Source: Diadophis punctatus similis
Lineage: Eukaryota > Chordata > Lepidosauria > Squamata > Dipsadidae
Direction: 5' to 3'
DNA length: 64,000 bases
NCBI GenBank assembly: GCA_023053685.1
Contig: JALIGW010000016.1
Span: 1,639,501 to 1,703,500, forward strand
The position numbers and the translations under genes were made by a program. Below the pieces are notes generated by a model. That model saw nothing but the letters and a program-made list of their open reading frames with translations, made no database searches and had not been told where the DNA came from. How positions within the stretch are numbered: position 1 is the stretch's first letter; each line of letters starts with the position of its first letter. This document shows positions 37,093 to 50,178 of the stretch, piece by piece.

Positions 37093-37261
37093 CTGTACTT
37101 GTTGGTGAATTTATTTCTTGCCTGATATTTCTACCTGCCTGGCTTCCAGACCTTGCAGTTTCTCGTTGTGGTTCAAGAATATCCCGATATTTGGAGACCA
37201 TTAAAACAGAAATGAAGTAAACCACAGCCAAAGCTAAAAATTGTGCCTGTTTGCTATCATC
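37093..37261 (-). CDS. NBEA: NBEA exon F (hydrophobic helix exon)
   Basis: 169-nt exon, phase 0 in and phase 1 out, 56 residues starting [16 protein letters not shown] and ending INSPTST. Residues 8-24 ([17 protein letters not shown]) form a long hydrophobic stretch that looks like a membrane segment but in this family is part of the helical repeat region. [12 protein letters not shown] follows, and then the chain becomes Ser/Gln/Arg-rich and probably disordered. Acceptor follows cttttcttcaacag; donor is gtactg. Confidence 0.95.
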
Positions 37262-38181
37262 CTGTTGAAGAAAAGAAAAACATACAAACACACAAAATAA
37301 AATATTATGAAAATACATAACAAAGTTATTATTTCCTCTCTTAATCAATGCTATGGAGCAAATTACTAAAATTAAAAACAAACAAACAAGCTATTGTATG
37401 ACAATTATTTAAACATTCCCTTGACTGGCATTTAAATATATGAACATTTCTTTCACCTTCCCAATATGAATGTGTAGCCCGTCAGAGAAGGGTTTGACTT
37501 AAGTCCTCATAAATTGTTATCTTGGAGGAAGTTGAGACAGCTACATATGAGAACTACCACAAAGTTGTAAATAAAATCAAATGCATCAAATATATCATGT
37601 ACTTAACTAGAGATTCTCAAACCAGTTTGTGATTTCTCTCAGAGGGGAAGTGGGACAAGGCTGAGCAACTTAGAAGGAGGCCATAAAATGTTTTTAATAG
37701 TTAATCATGCCTGTGCAGAGAAAAAAGGAATCATGCTATTCAGTTTGGCCTTTCCTCACTACTTTGCTTGTCTATCCAATGGGGCATTAAGGTTTCGTTG
37801 CATTTGTACTTTGTCTGCATATGTTTGCAAAGGCAAAATAGGAAGGCTGTGAAAATTCATGCTGGACAGTGTGTAACTACTGTAATAGAGCCATGTTGCT
37901 GTATTACTATTATCCTTCTCACCTTTCTTATTACCTACTCCTTTTGATATCTTATGACTATCACTTGTTGGCTGTATCTTATGATTTATATCTTATTATT
38001 TATAATTTATCACAGAGACAAATTCCTTGTGTGTTCTATCACATCTGGCCAATACAGAATATTCTATAGGAAAATAAAATGTGGTTTAAATAATAATAAT
38101 ATATATATTATTTAAATAATAATAATATATATAAATAATATTATTAATATTTAGTTTAGTTTAAATAATAGTTTAAATAAT

Positions 38182-38210
38182 AATTATATATATATATATA
38201 TATATATATA
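38182..38210. repeat. (TA)n array, left of TIR element
   Basis: About 14 TA units directly left of the TIR element copy 1. Confidence 0.9.
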
Positions 38211-39300
<1,090 letters not shown>

Positions 39301-39849
39301 AACTTGACCCAAATAGCACTGTGTTATAGAGCAATGCAGAAAAAGTTAGACTAATTCCAAACTCTTTAAAACTACCATTGAGATCAATGCTAATTATTAG
39401 TGAGGGAAAGCAGAGAAATGTAGATGATCCTTCTCAAGAATCATGAGAAATGATGTTAATTCAAATCCATTTTTTGTAAACTTGGATTACAATTATTTTG
39501 TTTGGAATACTAGGAAAGAAATTTGTCAGTACTTCGGGCTATATATAATCTTCCTAAAGCTGAGAGATTGTGATTGGCCCAACGTCCCCAAGCTGGTTTT
39601 AGAACTTCTGATCTTCCACTTTCTAAGATACCAAACTGGTTCTTAGTTATATGAATACACAGGTCAATTTCCAATCCAAATAACCTTCATTCCAAAAATA
39701 GGAATGGTCCAAACCTGATTCTGTTTAAGGATGAGTCATATATACATCCTTAAGTGGTTGACTAATTAAAATTCAACCCCCCCCACACACATCCTGCACA
39801 TCCGACTCCCTTCTTTGCCATCTTGTGTCTATGATTTTATCTGCTGTGT

Positions 39850-40063
39850 TTTTTACAATGAATAAAAAGATAATTGTAATATTTTTCAATGTTTTTATAC
39901 TGTAAGCAGCCTAGAGTCTTTAGATACAAGATGGGTAGCAAATGAATGAATGAATGAATGAATGAATGAATGAATGAATGAATGAATGAATGAATGAATG
40001 AATGAATGAATGAACAAACAAACAAACAAACAAACAAACAAACAAACAAACAAACAAACAAAC
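39850..40063 (+). repeat. Old L3 tail with (AATG)n and (AACA)n
   Basis: agcagcctagagtctttaga followed by atgggtagc is a decayed L3 3' end, and its tail position is taken by about 18 AATG units (39941-40012) followed by 12-13 AACA units (to 40063). The string of repeats is best explained as microsatellite growth from a LINE tail. Confidence 0.75.
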
Positions 40064-40102
40064 ATCTGGAGGATCTATCGATCAATCAATCTACCGTATC
40101 TT

Positions 40103-40148
<46 letters not shown>

Positions 40149-40162
40149 ACCTATCTATCTAT
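40103..40162. repeat. (TCTA)n array, left of LINE
   Basis: About 15 TCTA units with one imperfection. Same motif and orientation as the array on the other side of the LINE. Confidence 0.95.
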
Positions 40163-41211
40163 CATGGGGTGAGGTATCAGCAGTATGCTGACGATACCCA
40201 GTTGTACATCTCCACCCCGTGTCAGTTCAGTGAAGCAGTTGATGTAATGTGCCGCTGCCTGGACGATGTGAGGGTATGGATGGGAGTAAATAGACTCAGG
40301 CTCAACCCAGACAAGACAGAGTGGCTCTGGATATTGCCCCCCAAGGACTATGGCGACTGTCCCTCCTTGGTTCTCGGGGGAGAAAAATTGACTCCCTCGG
40401 AACAGGTCCGCAATTTGGGTGTCCTCCTAGATCCACAGCTAAAATTGGAGCAACATCTTTCAGCTGTGGCTAGGGGGACCTTTGCACAAATCCGCCTTGT
40501 GCACCAATTGCGACCCTACTTGGAGAGGGAGGCTTTGCTCACAGTCACTCATGCCCTTGTCACCTCACGGCTAGACTACTGTAACACACTCTACATGGGG
40601 CTATCCTCAAAGAGCATCCGGAGACTCCAACTGGTACAGAATGCAGCTGCGCGAGCTGTAGTGTGTGTACCGAGATACACCCACGTAACACCTATCCTTC
40701 GCCAGCTGCATTGGTTGCCAATTAGTCTCCGGTCGCAATTTAAGGTGTTGGTTTTGACCTTTAAAGCCCTACATGGCTCAGGGCCAGGTTAACTTCAGGA
40801 CCGCATCCTACCACATACCTCCCTACGACCGGTTAGGTCCCATAGAGAGGGCCTCCTCCGGGTCCCATCGGCCAAACAATGTCGGTTGGCGGGGCCACGG
40901 GGGAGAGACTTCTCTGTGGGAGCCCCGTCCCTCTGGAACCAACTCCCACCAGAGATCCGGACTATCCCCACCCTGCTGGCCTTCCGTAAAGCCATAAAAA
41001 CTTGGCTCTTCCGGCAGGCGGGGTGAATAGGAAGATCAGATTCCCCCCCCCCATGAATGTTGTTTTTATAATGTTTTAACTATGCTTTTTAATTTTAAAC
41101 TATGATAATTGTTTTTATTGTATGTTTCTTATCCTGTTGTACGCCGCCCTGAGTCCCACAGGATTGGGTGGCCTATAAGAACGTTTATTAAATTAAATTA
41201 AATTAAACTAA
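40163..41211 (+). mobile_element. CR1/L3 LINE, 5'-truncated at the YADD box
   Basis: Aligned by eye to the copy at 29084, it begins at catggggtg, seven codons before the RT motif YADDTQLY. It is open through ...KALHGSGPG, where a T-to-A change makes a stop (GGT TAA, 40787-40792), and then continues in frame to ...TWLFRQAG. The 3' UTR ends in (TTAAA)n. The two LINE copies differ at many positions, so they come from separate insertions, not from a duplication. Confidence 0.9.
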
Positions 41212-41278
<67 letters not shown>

Positions 41279-41279
41279 A
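41212..41279. repeat. (TCTA)n array, right of LINE
   Basis: About 16 TCTA units directly after the LINE tail. Confidence 0.95.
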
Positions 41280-42122
41280 TCTACCTCTAAATTTAAAATA
41301 ATATACTAAAATTCTAAACTTTATAAGTAGAAAAAAATTGAGAAATAATAGAAGAGTTTTCTATTAATTTAAAAAACTTTGAAAGCACTGAAAAAACATT
41401 AAATAATGTTAGATATGTAAGATTAAAAGGGGCTTAGCTGTAAGGATATGCTTAAAGAGAGGGGAACTTCACCTTTCTATGTGCTTTGGGCACTGTAATA
41501 AAAAGACTATTTGACTAATAATATTTCTGAAAATATAAGGATATATATCTTAACCTTCACTATTCATAGCAGAACGTTAAACTGCACCAAGAGAGAAACT
41601 TAACAGCAATGGAGATGCAAAACTAGAATGATACTGTTAGGAGGCAACTATTTATAATTCCCAAATGCTTTTCAGAGCATTTGGGAACATCCTCATGAAA
41701 AGCACTATAGCAGCCCAACAACTATAGGTAAGTTACCTATGACATATGCAACATCCAGAAAAAGATATAGGCTGGCACACCTACCAAAGCTAAATTAAAG
41801 TATTATTTACTATTGATATATTATTTTCAAATAGCAGATCAGAAAACTAAAAGCCACCAATTAAAATAGTTGTAAGCAGTTGTCATAGGCATGACTATAT
41901 TTTATACTACAGTGTATGTATGCATTCAATTTTGTAGGGAAGTTTTTGCAAATTGATTTTGTAGAAACTCAAAAAGTTATTTCTCCATCTGAAGTGTTCT
42001 GTTTGAAAAGGCTCTGCTGGCCAACTGTGCTAACACAATACTAAAGATTTTAAATTATTTTAAAAAAAACTTTATCACTGAATAGTCATTTAAAGAGATT
42101 TCTCCCATCTTTCTCTACTATT

Positions 42123-42320
42123 TCATAGATTCGTAGATTTAGGAAGGACCATGATTGCTAGTCCAACCCCTGGCAAAAGCAGGAGTCCTCATACCATCTT
42201 AGACAAATGGTTGTCCAATATTTTCTTGAAAACCTCCAGCAATGGGGCGCCCACAAATTCTCGAAGACAAGCTATTTGTCACAATCTTCCTATTTCCCAC
42301 TATTGCAGAAAACCAAGGAG
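42123..42320 (-). mobile_element. CR1 LINE 3' end, old copy
   Basis: Plus strand shows tagtccaacccctggcaaaa and acaaatggttgtccaatatt, the mirror of the CR1 3' end. Its terminal tail faces 42123. Confidence 0.75.
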
Positions 42321-42948
42321 CGTTGTTATAACCAAAAATAGTGTAGTCATTTTAACTGGTTGTATTCTGTTTTGATGTCAAAGGCTGACCATCTTGGTTG
42401 ATTAGTAAATCTTGCAAAGTAATCAGGAATCCACCTAATCCATCAGTGGCTTGTGTGGGCCATCTGAATTGGCCTTTGATCCCTAAACATGTTAGGTATT
42501 ATCAGTGATCTGATTTTGGCAACAAGTTAATATTAAATCCATCTGTAAATTACAATGATCTGTCCAACAAAAACTGAATTAAGTATGCATTTTCCAATAT
42601 GGATGGAATCAGATTATCAACTAAGGTAAATCCAAACTTATCTTAGAAATTCTACCCGCTCCAAATGATGCATCTTGAGTTTCAATACTAACTTTCTCCA
42701 GCTTACCCATTTTCAATGAAGGAAAAGTCATTCATAAGATTACTTTAATTAACTAGTGAGGAAAGGAGTTGGACAGAAATACACCAAAGCCATTGCAAAT
42801 GATCACCATAATGGGCACAAACTTTTAAGCTGAAAAAATAAATTCTTACACTGGGCAAAGATAAATATACAAGAACCTGTTCACCATCAATACACAAAGC
42901 ACAGATTTTAAATACTTTTTTAAAAAGCTGCAGTATAATAATACTTAC

Positions 42949-43056
42949 CACATCACGAAATACAACTGCTCGCAGTCTATTAATATCAACATCTTGAAGA
43001 AGCCTATCTGGATCTTTAATTGGGGATAGGTTACCAGGGACATTTTCCAATGGATT
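42949..43056 (-). CDS. NBEA: NBEA exon E (symmetric 36-codon exon)
   Basis: 108-nt exon, phase 0 on both sides, encoding exactly 36 residues: [19 protein letters not shown] and then [17 protein letters not shown]. Acceptor ag after a T-rich tract, donor gtaagt. It is followed in the protein by DDSKQAQ of exon F. The [18 protein letters not shown] core is shared with LRBA. Being symmetric, it could in principle be skipped without a frameshift. Confidence 0.95.
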
Positions 43057-43289
43057 CTAAAAATGCAATAATTGCATAGTTTTAGCAATTTAGTCTTAGC
43101 TCTTGAAGTTATCACAAAACAAGTAAGTTGTATTTTATTGATTTCAAAGTTGGCATATGAAGCTGGTTTTAGATTTAAAATTTGGCACTCCAATGCATTT
43201 GGTTGTTACTAGAACAGTGCTAAAACCAATATTGTGCAATCAGTTTATGTTTCAATTGGCTCCTGTATGCCCATGTACTGATGAGAATG

Positions 43290-44180
43290 TCCCAATATTG
43301 TCATCCAACAGCAATACTATGAGTGTTATACTGGTTGTCCACGTTTATGAGTGCAATTTAAGGTGCAAATAATAACTTATTAAATCTTCATAGCATTGGA
43401 CCTGGGAAGCTGGGCGACTGCCTGCCTCAGGCACACCTATAGAGACTCATTATTCCCCAGGAACTACAGACTCAGAAGCAAGCATTGTTTGCCGGATCTC
43501 CCTTCTGCAGAAACACATGTACTCATTAGTACGTTCAAATAGCTTGTGAAGACCTGAAGGTACGTAGAATAAAAATAAAAGGGGCGTGCATAAGCGAACA
43601 ATCGTGCCTACCGTTCCTGTCCTAATGTACCCATATATTCATACCTCTTTTACTCTTATTCATGCTTGTACTATTACATATATATTCAATCATGTTTTAC
43701 TGTTTATACTTTGCTTATAATCATATATGCTTGACAAATAAACAAATACAAAAATACAAATACAATAGAATATATAAGACACAGTATTAGATCTTATGAC
43801 GGACCAATTGTCTTAAATCACTTCTGCCTACCCAGTATGTTCCTGCAGAGAGAGTGCACGTCTCCTACAAAATGTTGTAATCTTGCAAGACAAGGCAGCT
43901 TTGGAACAGCATCCCACACAGAAATGGACAGTGGCCTCTCTCTTAGGGTTCTAGAAAGCTTTGAAAACCTGGCTTTGGCCCAAGCCTGGGATTAATGTAT
44001 TACTGTATTTGGGGGAAGACTGTTTGGTTTGATTTGTGTCACTTTTAAGATCATTTTAGTCCAGAGTGTATGGTTTTATGATTTATCTGCTTTTACAGAT
44101 TTTTTTGTTTTTTTTTTAAGGTGCCTAGATTTCATTGGAGTTGGGTGGCTATAATTTGAATAAATAAGTAAATAAATAAC
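43290..44180 (+). mobile_element. L3-type LINE remnant, interrupted
   Basis: Pieces of RT C-terminus (about 43320-43560), then, after an unrelated 200-bp block, the last coding part (a FGTASHTEM-like stretch at 43910) and the 3' end gagttgggtggctataattt with an (AAAT)n-like tail at 44160. Many stops. Confidence 0.65.
43570..43770 (+). mobile_element. Unnamed squamate repeat within the L3 remnant
   Basis: Contains cgtgcctaccgttcctgtcc and ends gcttgacaaataaacaaata, a text I associate with a common squamate repeat with an A-rich tail. It splits the LINE remnant. I cannot name the family. Confidence 0.45.
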
Positions 44181-44500
44181 TGCTATAACTGATCTGGAAT
44201 TGTTTATGATATAACCATACATAATAAATTGACATTTCTTTCGTCAATACTACCAATTGATAGTTTTGTAACCCCTTAGATCTACTTGTCTGAAGGGGTA
44301 AAGAATATTGATAATAAAAGCAACTGTTCATAGTAAATCCAAATCCTGTCTCAAGATTATGAAATATGTAAGAAAATAATTTTGGAATTATCAAACTCTG
44401 AAGTTATCCCTATCTGTCTAATATATTGGATAATAGATTTTTTTTCTCTTTTCCTATTCACTTTTAATGGACTGTTATATATTAAAAGAAAATATTTTAC

Positions 44501-44631
44501 CTTGGTAGTAGTAGTTGCACTTATGCCCTGAAGAGTCTCTTGTGTTTTACTGCAGATTAGTGAAGATTTGTTTATTTTCTCTCTTTGCCTTTGTCGACAT
44601 TCCAAACAGTTTCTCACAGCAACACAACAAA
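44501..44631 (-). CDS. NBEA: NBEA exon D (internal coding exon)
   Basis: 131-nt exon, phase 1 in and phase 0 out. It encodes a split valine then CCVAVRNCLECRQRQRE, followed by a Ser/Thr-rich tail ending ISATTTTK. The first half is well conserved in the family (cysteine-rich VRNCLEC). The second half is a low-complexity linker that is expected to vary between species. Acceptor is ttgattacttag and donor is gtaaaa, a weaker donor than its neighbours. Confidence 0.93.
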
Positions 44632-45140
44632 CTAAGTAATCAAAAGATATATATGCATATTAATTACAACTACTATGCATTAATAAAGCCACTAAAATAG
44701 GAATGAAATAAATAAATCAAAATGCAAATTATATCAAAATGAATTACTATAGTATGTAGGATTGTTATGTTTGGATGTATTTAGGAATAGATAAATTAAG
44801 ATTAGTATTAAATGTGTTTCTTAATCTTATGTATTTATCTTGTGTATTTATATGTATTTGCTATTGCTGAATATTGAACAGCAACAGGTGAAATTACATA
44901 ATTGAATATATATAAGTATATTTAATTTAAAATAGGAAGGAAGGGGGAAGAAATTTAGGACCAATATGTAAATTATCTTAGTGAAGGTCATGAATTTCAT
45001 ATGAAAGAAGAATAAGCACGTAGGATATAACTAAGATGGTTCAAAAAATAATAAAAAAACAAAGATCAGAAAAATGTATTTTGACATATAAGGAAATGCA
45101 CTATACAAAGCAGGTAAATGACAAATTAGTGACTATAGAG

Positions 45141-45728
45141 CAGTGATGGCGAACCTTTTTTGGTTCGCGTGCCAAAAGGGAGGAGCATGGGGGGTCGCAT
45201 GCACGCGTGCCCACACCCATAATTCCATGTGCCCCCGCACATGCATGTGTGACCCTGCCCCCCGCACGCGATGGCACACCCGTTTTTTGCTCTCCCCAGG
45301 CTTCAGAGCCTTTCAAGTTGGGAAACGGGCCATTTCTGGCCTCTGGAGGGCGTCCGGGGGGGTTGGGGAAGGCCATTTTTGCCCTTCCCAGGCTCCTCGA
45401 AATGCTCTAAAGCCTGGGGAGAGAAAAAAAACGGGCCTTCCGGTCCAACCGGAAGTCGGCAAACGGAACGTTTCAGGCCTCTGGAGGACCTCCGGGGGTG
45501 GGGAAGGCCATTTTCGCCCTCCCCAGGCTCCTAGAAAGGCTCTGGAACTTGGGGAGAGTAAAAAACGGGCCTTCCCCACCCCCTCCAGAGGCTGGAAACA
45601 GCCTGTTTCCCGACTCCCAGTGGGCCCAGAAGGCCTGAAAATCAGCTGGCCGGACCTGAGCTCGCGTGCCCACCGATATGGCTCCGCGTGCCACTTGTGG
45701 CACGCATGCCATAGGTTCGCCATCACGG
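45141..45728. mobile_element. hAT-type element, family B, perfect 8-bp duplication
   Basis: Begins CAGTGATGGCGAACC and ends GGTTCGCCATCACGG. The flanks ctatagag (45133-45140 and 45729-45736) are identical. At 588 bp it is the longest of the three copies. About three GC-rich internal units (each with ctccccaggct and ggaaggccattttcgccct variants, period near 125 bp) explain the extra length. Confidence 0.93.
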
Positions 45729-48589
45729 CTATAGAGGGTATGTAGCAATGACATATCTTTAACATACAATAGGTGTAAGGCTTAATTTTTGGCAAATTAA
45801 TAAAAACACATTGTAACAATTATACTTGTGTTTGTGATTTTAAGACCAACTGATGATCAAAGTATGTAATGTAGAACTCAGGGAAGCTTTTTTATATGTG
45901 GGAACTAAATATTTTTAAGGGGTATAATTATTTTGTCACCTGAGAACCATAGTGAATGATGCTATGATGCTATGTAAAAAAGAGAGTGAAGGGGAAAAGA
46001 AGGTTCAAGTTCTTTTTTGTTTGGGAAGAGAGCTGTTATGTTTTATGGGTTAATGTTATATACCATATATAAGATATAACAGATGCCTAATGCATTTATT
46101 TGTTTTATTTTTTAGTAAGAAATGGAATGAAAATGTCATGGTATTACATAGCATTTTACTCCAAATTAGGTGACACAATCTTGAAAGACCATAAGAGGCA
46201 CAAAGATGAACCACAGCCAGAACTACATGTAGGGGTCAAAAAAGTCACATTGGCAGCCATACCCATTTGACTGAAGCCCTATGACACATAAAGAGTGGGG
46301 GAAACACCTGGTTAGAGCAATGCCTATCATTCATCTAACTATCAGGTAATCTGATACACATAAGGTAATGATTGAAGTTGAGAAATCTTAGATAAAATGA
46401 ATTACAAATTCCTTAAAGGCAATATGTTTATTAGGACGAATAAAGTTTCAAGCTTTTGAATTTTCAAAAACAAACTTGCCTTACTCTCATAGCCAAGAAA
46501 TGTTGGCAGAGTTAAAACTGGGAACACAGATTACATTCTATCAGTTGCACCTTCAGTTGAATATACAAAATATACCAAAAAAAAAAATCAAAACAATTGA
46601 TTTCTGTCAACTGTTCAGATACAAGAGAACTACTGCACTCATCCAGAGGGCAAAGTTTCTGTATAGTGAACTAATGATGTCAATAAAAATGCTCATTGTC
46701 TCCCATAAAACAAGAGATTAAAGACTAAGAAGAGATAGAAATCCAAAAATTGGACCCAACAACTTCTATTTCAAATCAAATTAAAATATTCCTCAACTAT
46801 TATTAATAGGATCAACTTCCCGTTTCAATTGATTAACAAAATCAAACACCTAAAGAAAACGGACGTGTGTTTAAAAGATGTGTATTTAAAAAGGTAATAC
46901 AAACTTGTTGGAATGTATCTATTTTGTGGCCAGAGGCAGATGGAAAAAATGGAGTGTGTATAACATGAAAAAATTATAAATTTAAATAAATTTGTTAATT
47001 TCTTGAATTTCTGGTTTCTTCTATATCCAAGTCAATTTTTGATTAAGCTTTTCATTTCTCTTTCTAAATCGTCTTTCCTCAAATCCTCAGGTGTATTTCT
47101 GAACTTCAGGTTATTTTTATGTAAGTCTATTTCACTTATTTAAGAAAATAATTTAACTTTCAACTTATTTAGTTTTGTCTTTTGGGTTGCCTGAACTGAA
47201 AATAACATAATTCCCAGTGACTTGCCTACAATACTTTTTAATGCAAGTGTTTTACCCTTGTGTTAAATTTAATTAATTTGTTATGTTTATCATTAAGGCA
47301 AACCTTAAAAGCATAATATTTACATAGGCAAGCATATACGGAATTGAAACTATTTTAATTATATAACTGTTTACTGTTATAATGATACATTATACTTTGT
47401 TTCCTTTTTGTTTATTCTGTTGTTTTTTCCCTTTTAAAATATTTGTTATGCTTTCTTTTTTCATGATAATGTATTTATATCTATGATTACCTTTGTGTTT
47501 TATTCTTTTTTCCTTTTTTTCTGTTACTGTTTTAAAAGCAATAAGAATAAATAAAAATTGAGCCTTAAAACAATCTAATTTTACTTCCAAATTCAACTCT
47601 AGGTAGTGGCCCATTACACAGACATAGAATTTATTTAAAGAAGAAATCATCCAAATTACACTTTTATTCAGGTGATGAACAATGGGGCCCTCCCAAATAG
47701 AACCTTCATGTTTTAATTAAAATTCTCTTTTTCATTATGCATCTTTTTCTTTCTTTTTGGGGGATTTAGGAACATATGCTTTTGTGTTCCAAAATAGCTT
47801 AATTAATTTCTGCTTATCTTTCTTCTTTTGAATGGTCAATAGGGTTGACCATTCATATTTTTTTCTTGTAATAGTCTTATAATAGTTCTTAGAATGATGA
47901 ACTGATTTATAAGCAGGATAAGCTCAATCACAGATGGTGATGATGATGATAACAACCACTTTACTTCCCTTATCTGAATTTATTTTCCTCCAACCATCTT
48001 TGTTTGGTCTATAGTACATTATTTGGTGTATTATGTTTCTTTTTTTATGAATCTCATGAGATATTTAGAACCACAAGAGGGAGCTCTGACACAAGGAACT
48101 TCTACTTGAATTTTTAATTTTGAAGCAAATTTAAGATTTGGATTAGAGAAATGCTTGGACTTTTTAGCATAAAGGATGACAGTATTAAAAGTTCATTTTA
48201 AGGTTTTAATATGTATAAATCATGTTTAGATTTAAGATCTCTTTACACTTTTTGTCTCATACTGGATTAGCTAGGCTGTTATAAATTATGATTGTATCAC
48301 TGCACTTCAGTCTTGTTTAATGAAAATAAATTATGTAAAAAAAACATTTTATTTCAAAAATATAAAGATGACACACCCAAAAAGAGGATATGACAAAAAT
48401 GGAAGAGGGTCCACATTTTTCAAAGTCAACAGATTCCTTAGTTATTTTATCACAAAGTAAAGCTCTTATTAGAGATGAATTACACATAATTGAGGATTAT
48501 GATTATGATTATATATTAGCCAATTGATATTGATCTTAGCAACCACATATCCCCCCCCAAGATGATTAGCCCCCATCTTGGTCCTTCAG

Positions 48590-48900
48590 GTCTTCGAAGG
48601 ACGCAGCAAACACCACTGTAACAGTGGGTTCATCCACTATTGTTTCTTCTCTTGTTTCTCTTCATTCACCTTTCCCAGCATTAGTCTTCTCCAGAGAGCT
48701 AGGTCTTCACAAAGCGTCTCCAAAGAGCCTAAATATTAGTGAGCCTGAATATTTGTGCCTCTAGGAAGAACTCTGGGGTTGATTTGTTCAATGATCATTT
48801 GTTTTCTTGGCTGTCCATATTATTCTTATGAGTCTTCTCCAACACTAAAGTTCAAAAGCATCAATACTCTTTCTATCCTGTTTCTTCAAAGCCCTCGGTT
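48590..48900 (-). mobile_element. BovB-type LINE fragment
   Basis: Plus strand text such as gagtcttctccaacactaaa, gttcaaaagcatcaatactc and tttcccagcattagtcttct is the mirror of BovB coding sequence. It is older than the copy at 23875 and is followed at once by a SINE. Confidence 0.65.
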
Positions 48901-48910
48901 TCCTAATATA

Positions 48911-49252
48911 AAGGTAAAGGTAAAGGTTCCCCCGCATATGCGTGCTAGTTGTTTCCAGCTCTAGGGGGTGGTGCTCATCTCCGTTTCTAAGCCAAAGAGC
49001 CAGCGCTGTCTGAAGACGTCTCCGGGGTCATGTGGCCGGCATGACTAAATGCCAAAGGTGCACGGAGCGCTGTTACCTTCCTACCAAAAGTGTCCCTATT
49101 TTTCTACTTGCATTTTATATGTGCTTTCGAACTGCTAGGTTGGCAGAAGCTGGGACAAGTAACGGGAGCTCACTCCGTTACGTGGCGCTAGGGATTCGAA
49201 CTGCTGAACTGCCGACCTTCTAATCGACAAGCTCAGCGTCTTAGCCACTGAG
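48911..49252 (-). mobile_element. Sauria-type tRNA-derived SINE, 8-bp duplication
   Basis: On the minus strand it starts with a tRNA-like head: an A-box stretch CTCAGTGGCTAAGACGCTGA and a B box GTTCGAATCCC (49191-49201). It ends in a CTTTACC repeated tail (plus-strand GGTAAAG at 48911). The flanks ctaatata (48903-48910 and 49253-49260) are identical. These SINEs are mobilised by BovB-type LINEs. It is nearly full length and well preserved. Confidence 0.88.
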
Positions 49253-49997
49253 CTAATATAGTACCACTAAATTAACACAATTGACAGGAATTGAAAGATC
49301 AGCCATCTTTTTCTTCCCTGATTCTGAACCAACTTACTTAATAATAAATTCTTAGAAAGCCTGATAGTTTGCAACGATTTTATAGAACTTCAGCTATAAA
49401 GATACTGAGGCTCCAGATTTTATATATTTTTATTTGTGGCCAACACACTTTTGATAGCTTGCGTACTCCAGTGCTAAAGAAAATGGTAACACGTATAATA
49501 CTTTAGAGCAGTATAGTATGTTATCAATTGTTTGCTTAAAAATATATTTAAAATGTGTTTCTTATACAGATGTATTATAATTATCAGAAGAAAAATAAAT
49601 GATGATATAAAACATAATGTTCAGATATTAACAACTGTTACTAATTTCTATATTTGGTGGAGTTTGTAATTGCTAGAACAAAATATTTCCCCTAAAGGTG
49701 AGGAAAAGCAGAAATAGCCTCAAAAGAAGCCAAACCCATTAACACATCACACGACTGAATGATAATGCTATTTTTTTCATTAGAAATTTATCTCTGTTAG
49801 AATACAAATACTAAATCAATTAAGTGTCTCTATAACCAGATATAGAGGTAACAGTAGGTTAAAAAGCTTAACGTTCCATAAAATATTCTTTCTTACCCAA
49901 AATCAAGTGAACTTCCACATGTTTTTTTCCTTTCCCACACTAATACCTACTTTAATTGGTCTATATGTAATTATCTGGTGCACTATGGGAAACTTAC

Positions 49998-50178
49998 CAA
50001 GCCTTAGACACTGTCGCATTAAGCCTCCAGAAGACATATTTTTTTCAGCTTCAATTTCACTAAAATTTAGTGAACTGGCAAATACTAGTACATCAACCAT
50101 AGCCATCAGCCGGCTGAGAAAAGTTACTGCTGTCTCCGCTGACATACCCTGAGTTACTTCTATATTCTCCAATTCCGT
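49998..50178 (-). CDS. NBEA: NBEA exon C (internal coding exon)
   Basis: 181-nt exon, phase 0 in and phase 1 out, encoding 60 residues from [18 protein letters not shown] to [11 protein letters not shown] plus the first base of a valine codon. The acceptor is preceded by tttcttttcaag and the donor is gtaagt. The middle ([19 protein letters not shown]) is strongly helical and hydrophobic, and the motif ALL-type [14 protein letters not shown] is shared between NBEA and LRBA. No stop or frameshift interrupts it. Confidence 0.95.

Larger units (their letters stand above)
43057..44500 (-). other. NBEA intron D-E (1.4 kb)
   Basis: Mostly filled by plus-strand CR1/L3 LINE remnants (about 43290-44180), split by a different repeat at about 43570-43770. 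No exon seen. Confidence 0.65.
44632..49997 (-). other. NBEA intron C-D (5.4 kb)
   Basis: Contains a hAT-type element with perfect duplications (45141-45728), a BovB fragment (about 48590-48900) and a tRNA-derived SINE (48911-49252). The stretch 45740-48560 is AT-rich and shows nothing I can name. Confidence 0.7.

Noticed and set aside
39941..40162. CRISPR-like regular repeats
   Set aside because: Units are 4 bp microsatellites without spacers in a vertebrate genome.
49191..49255. Functional tRNA gene
   Set aside because: A and B boxes are there, but no cloverleaf can be completed. They are the head of a SINE with target duplications.
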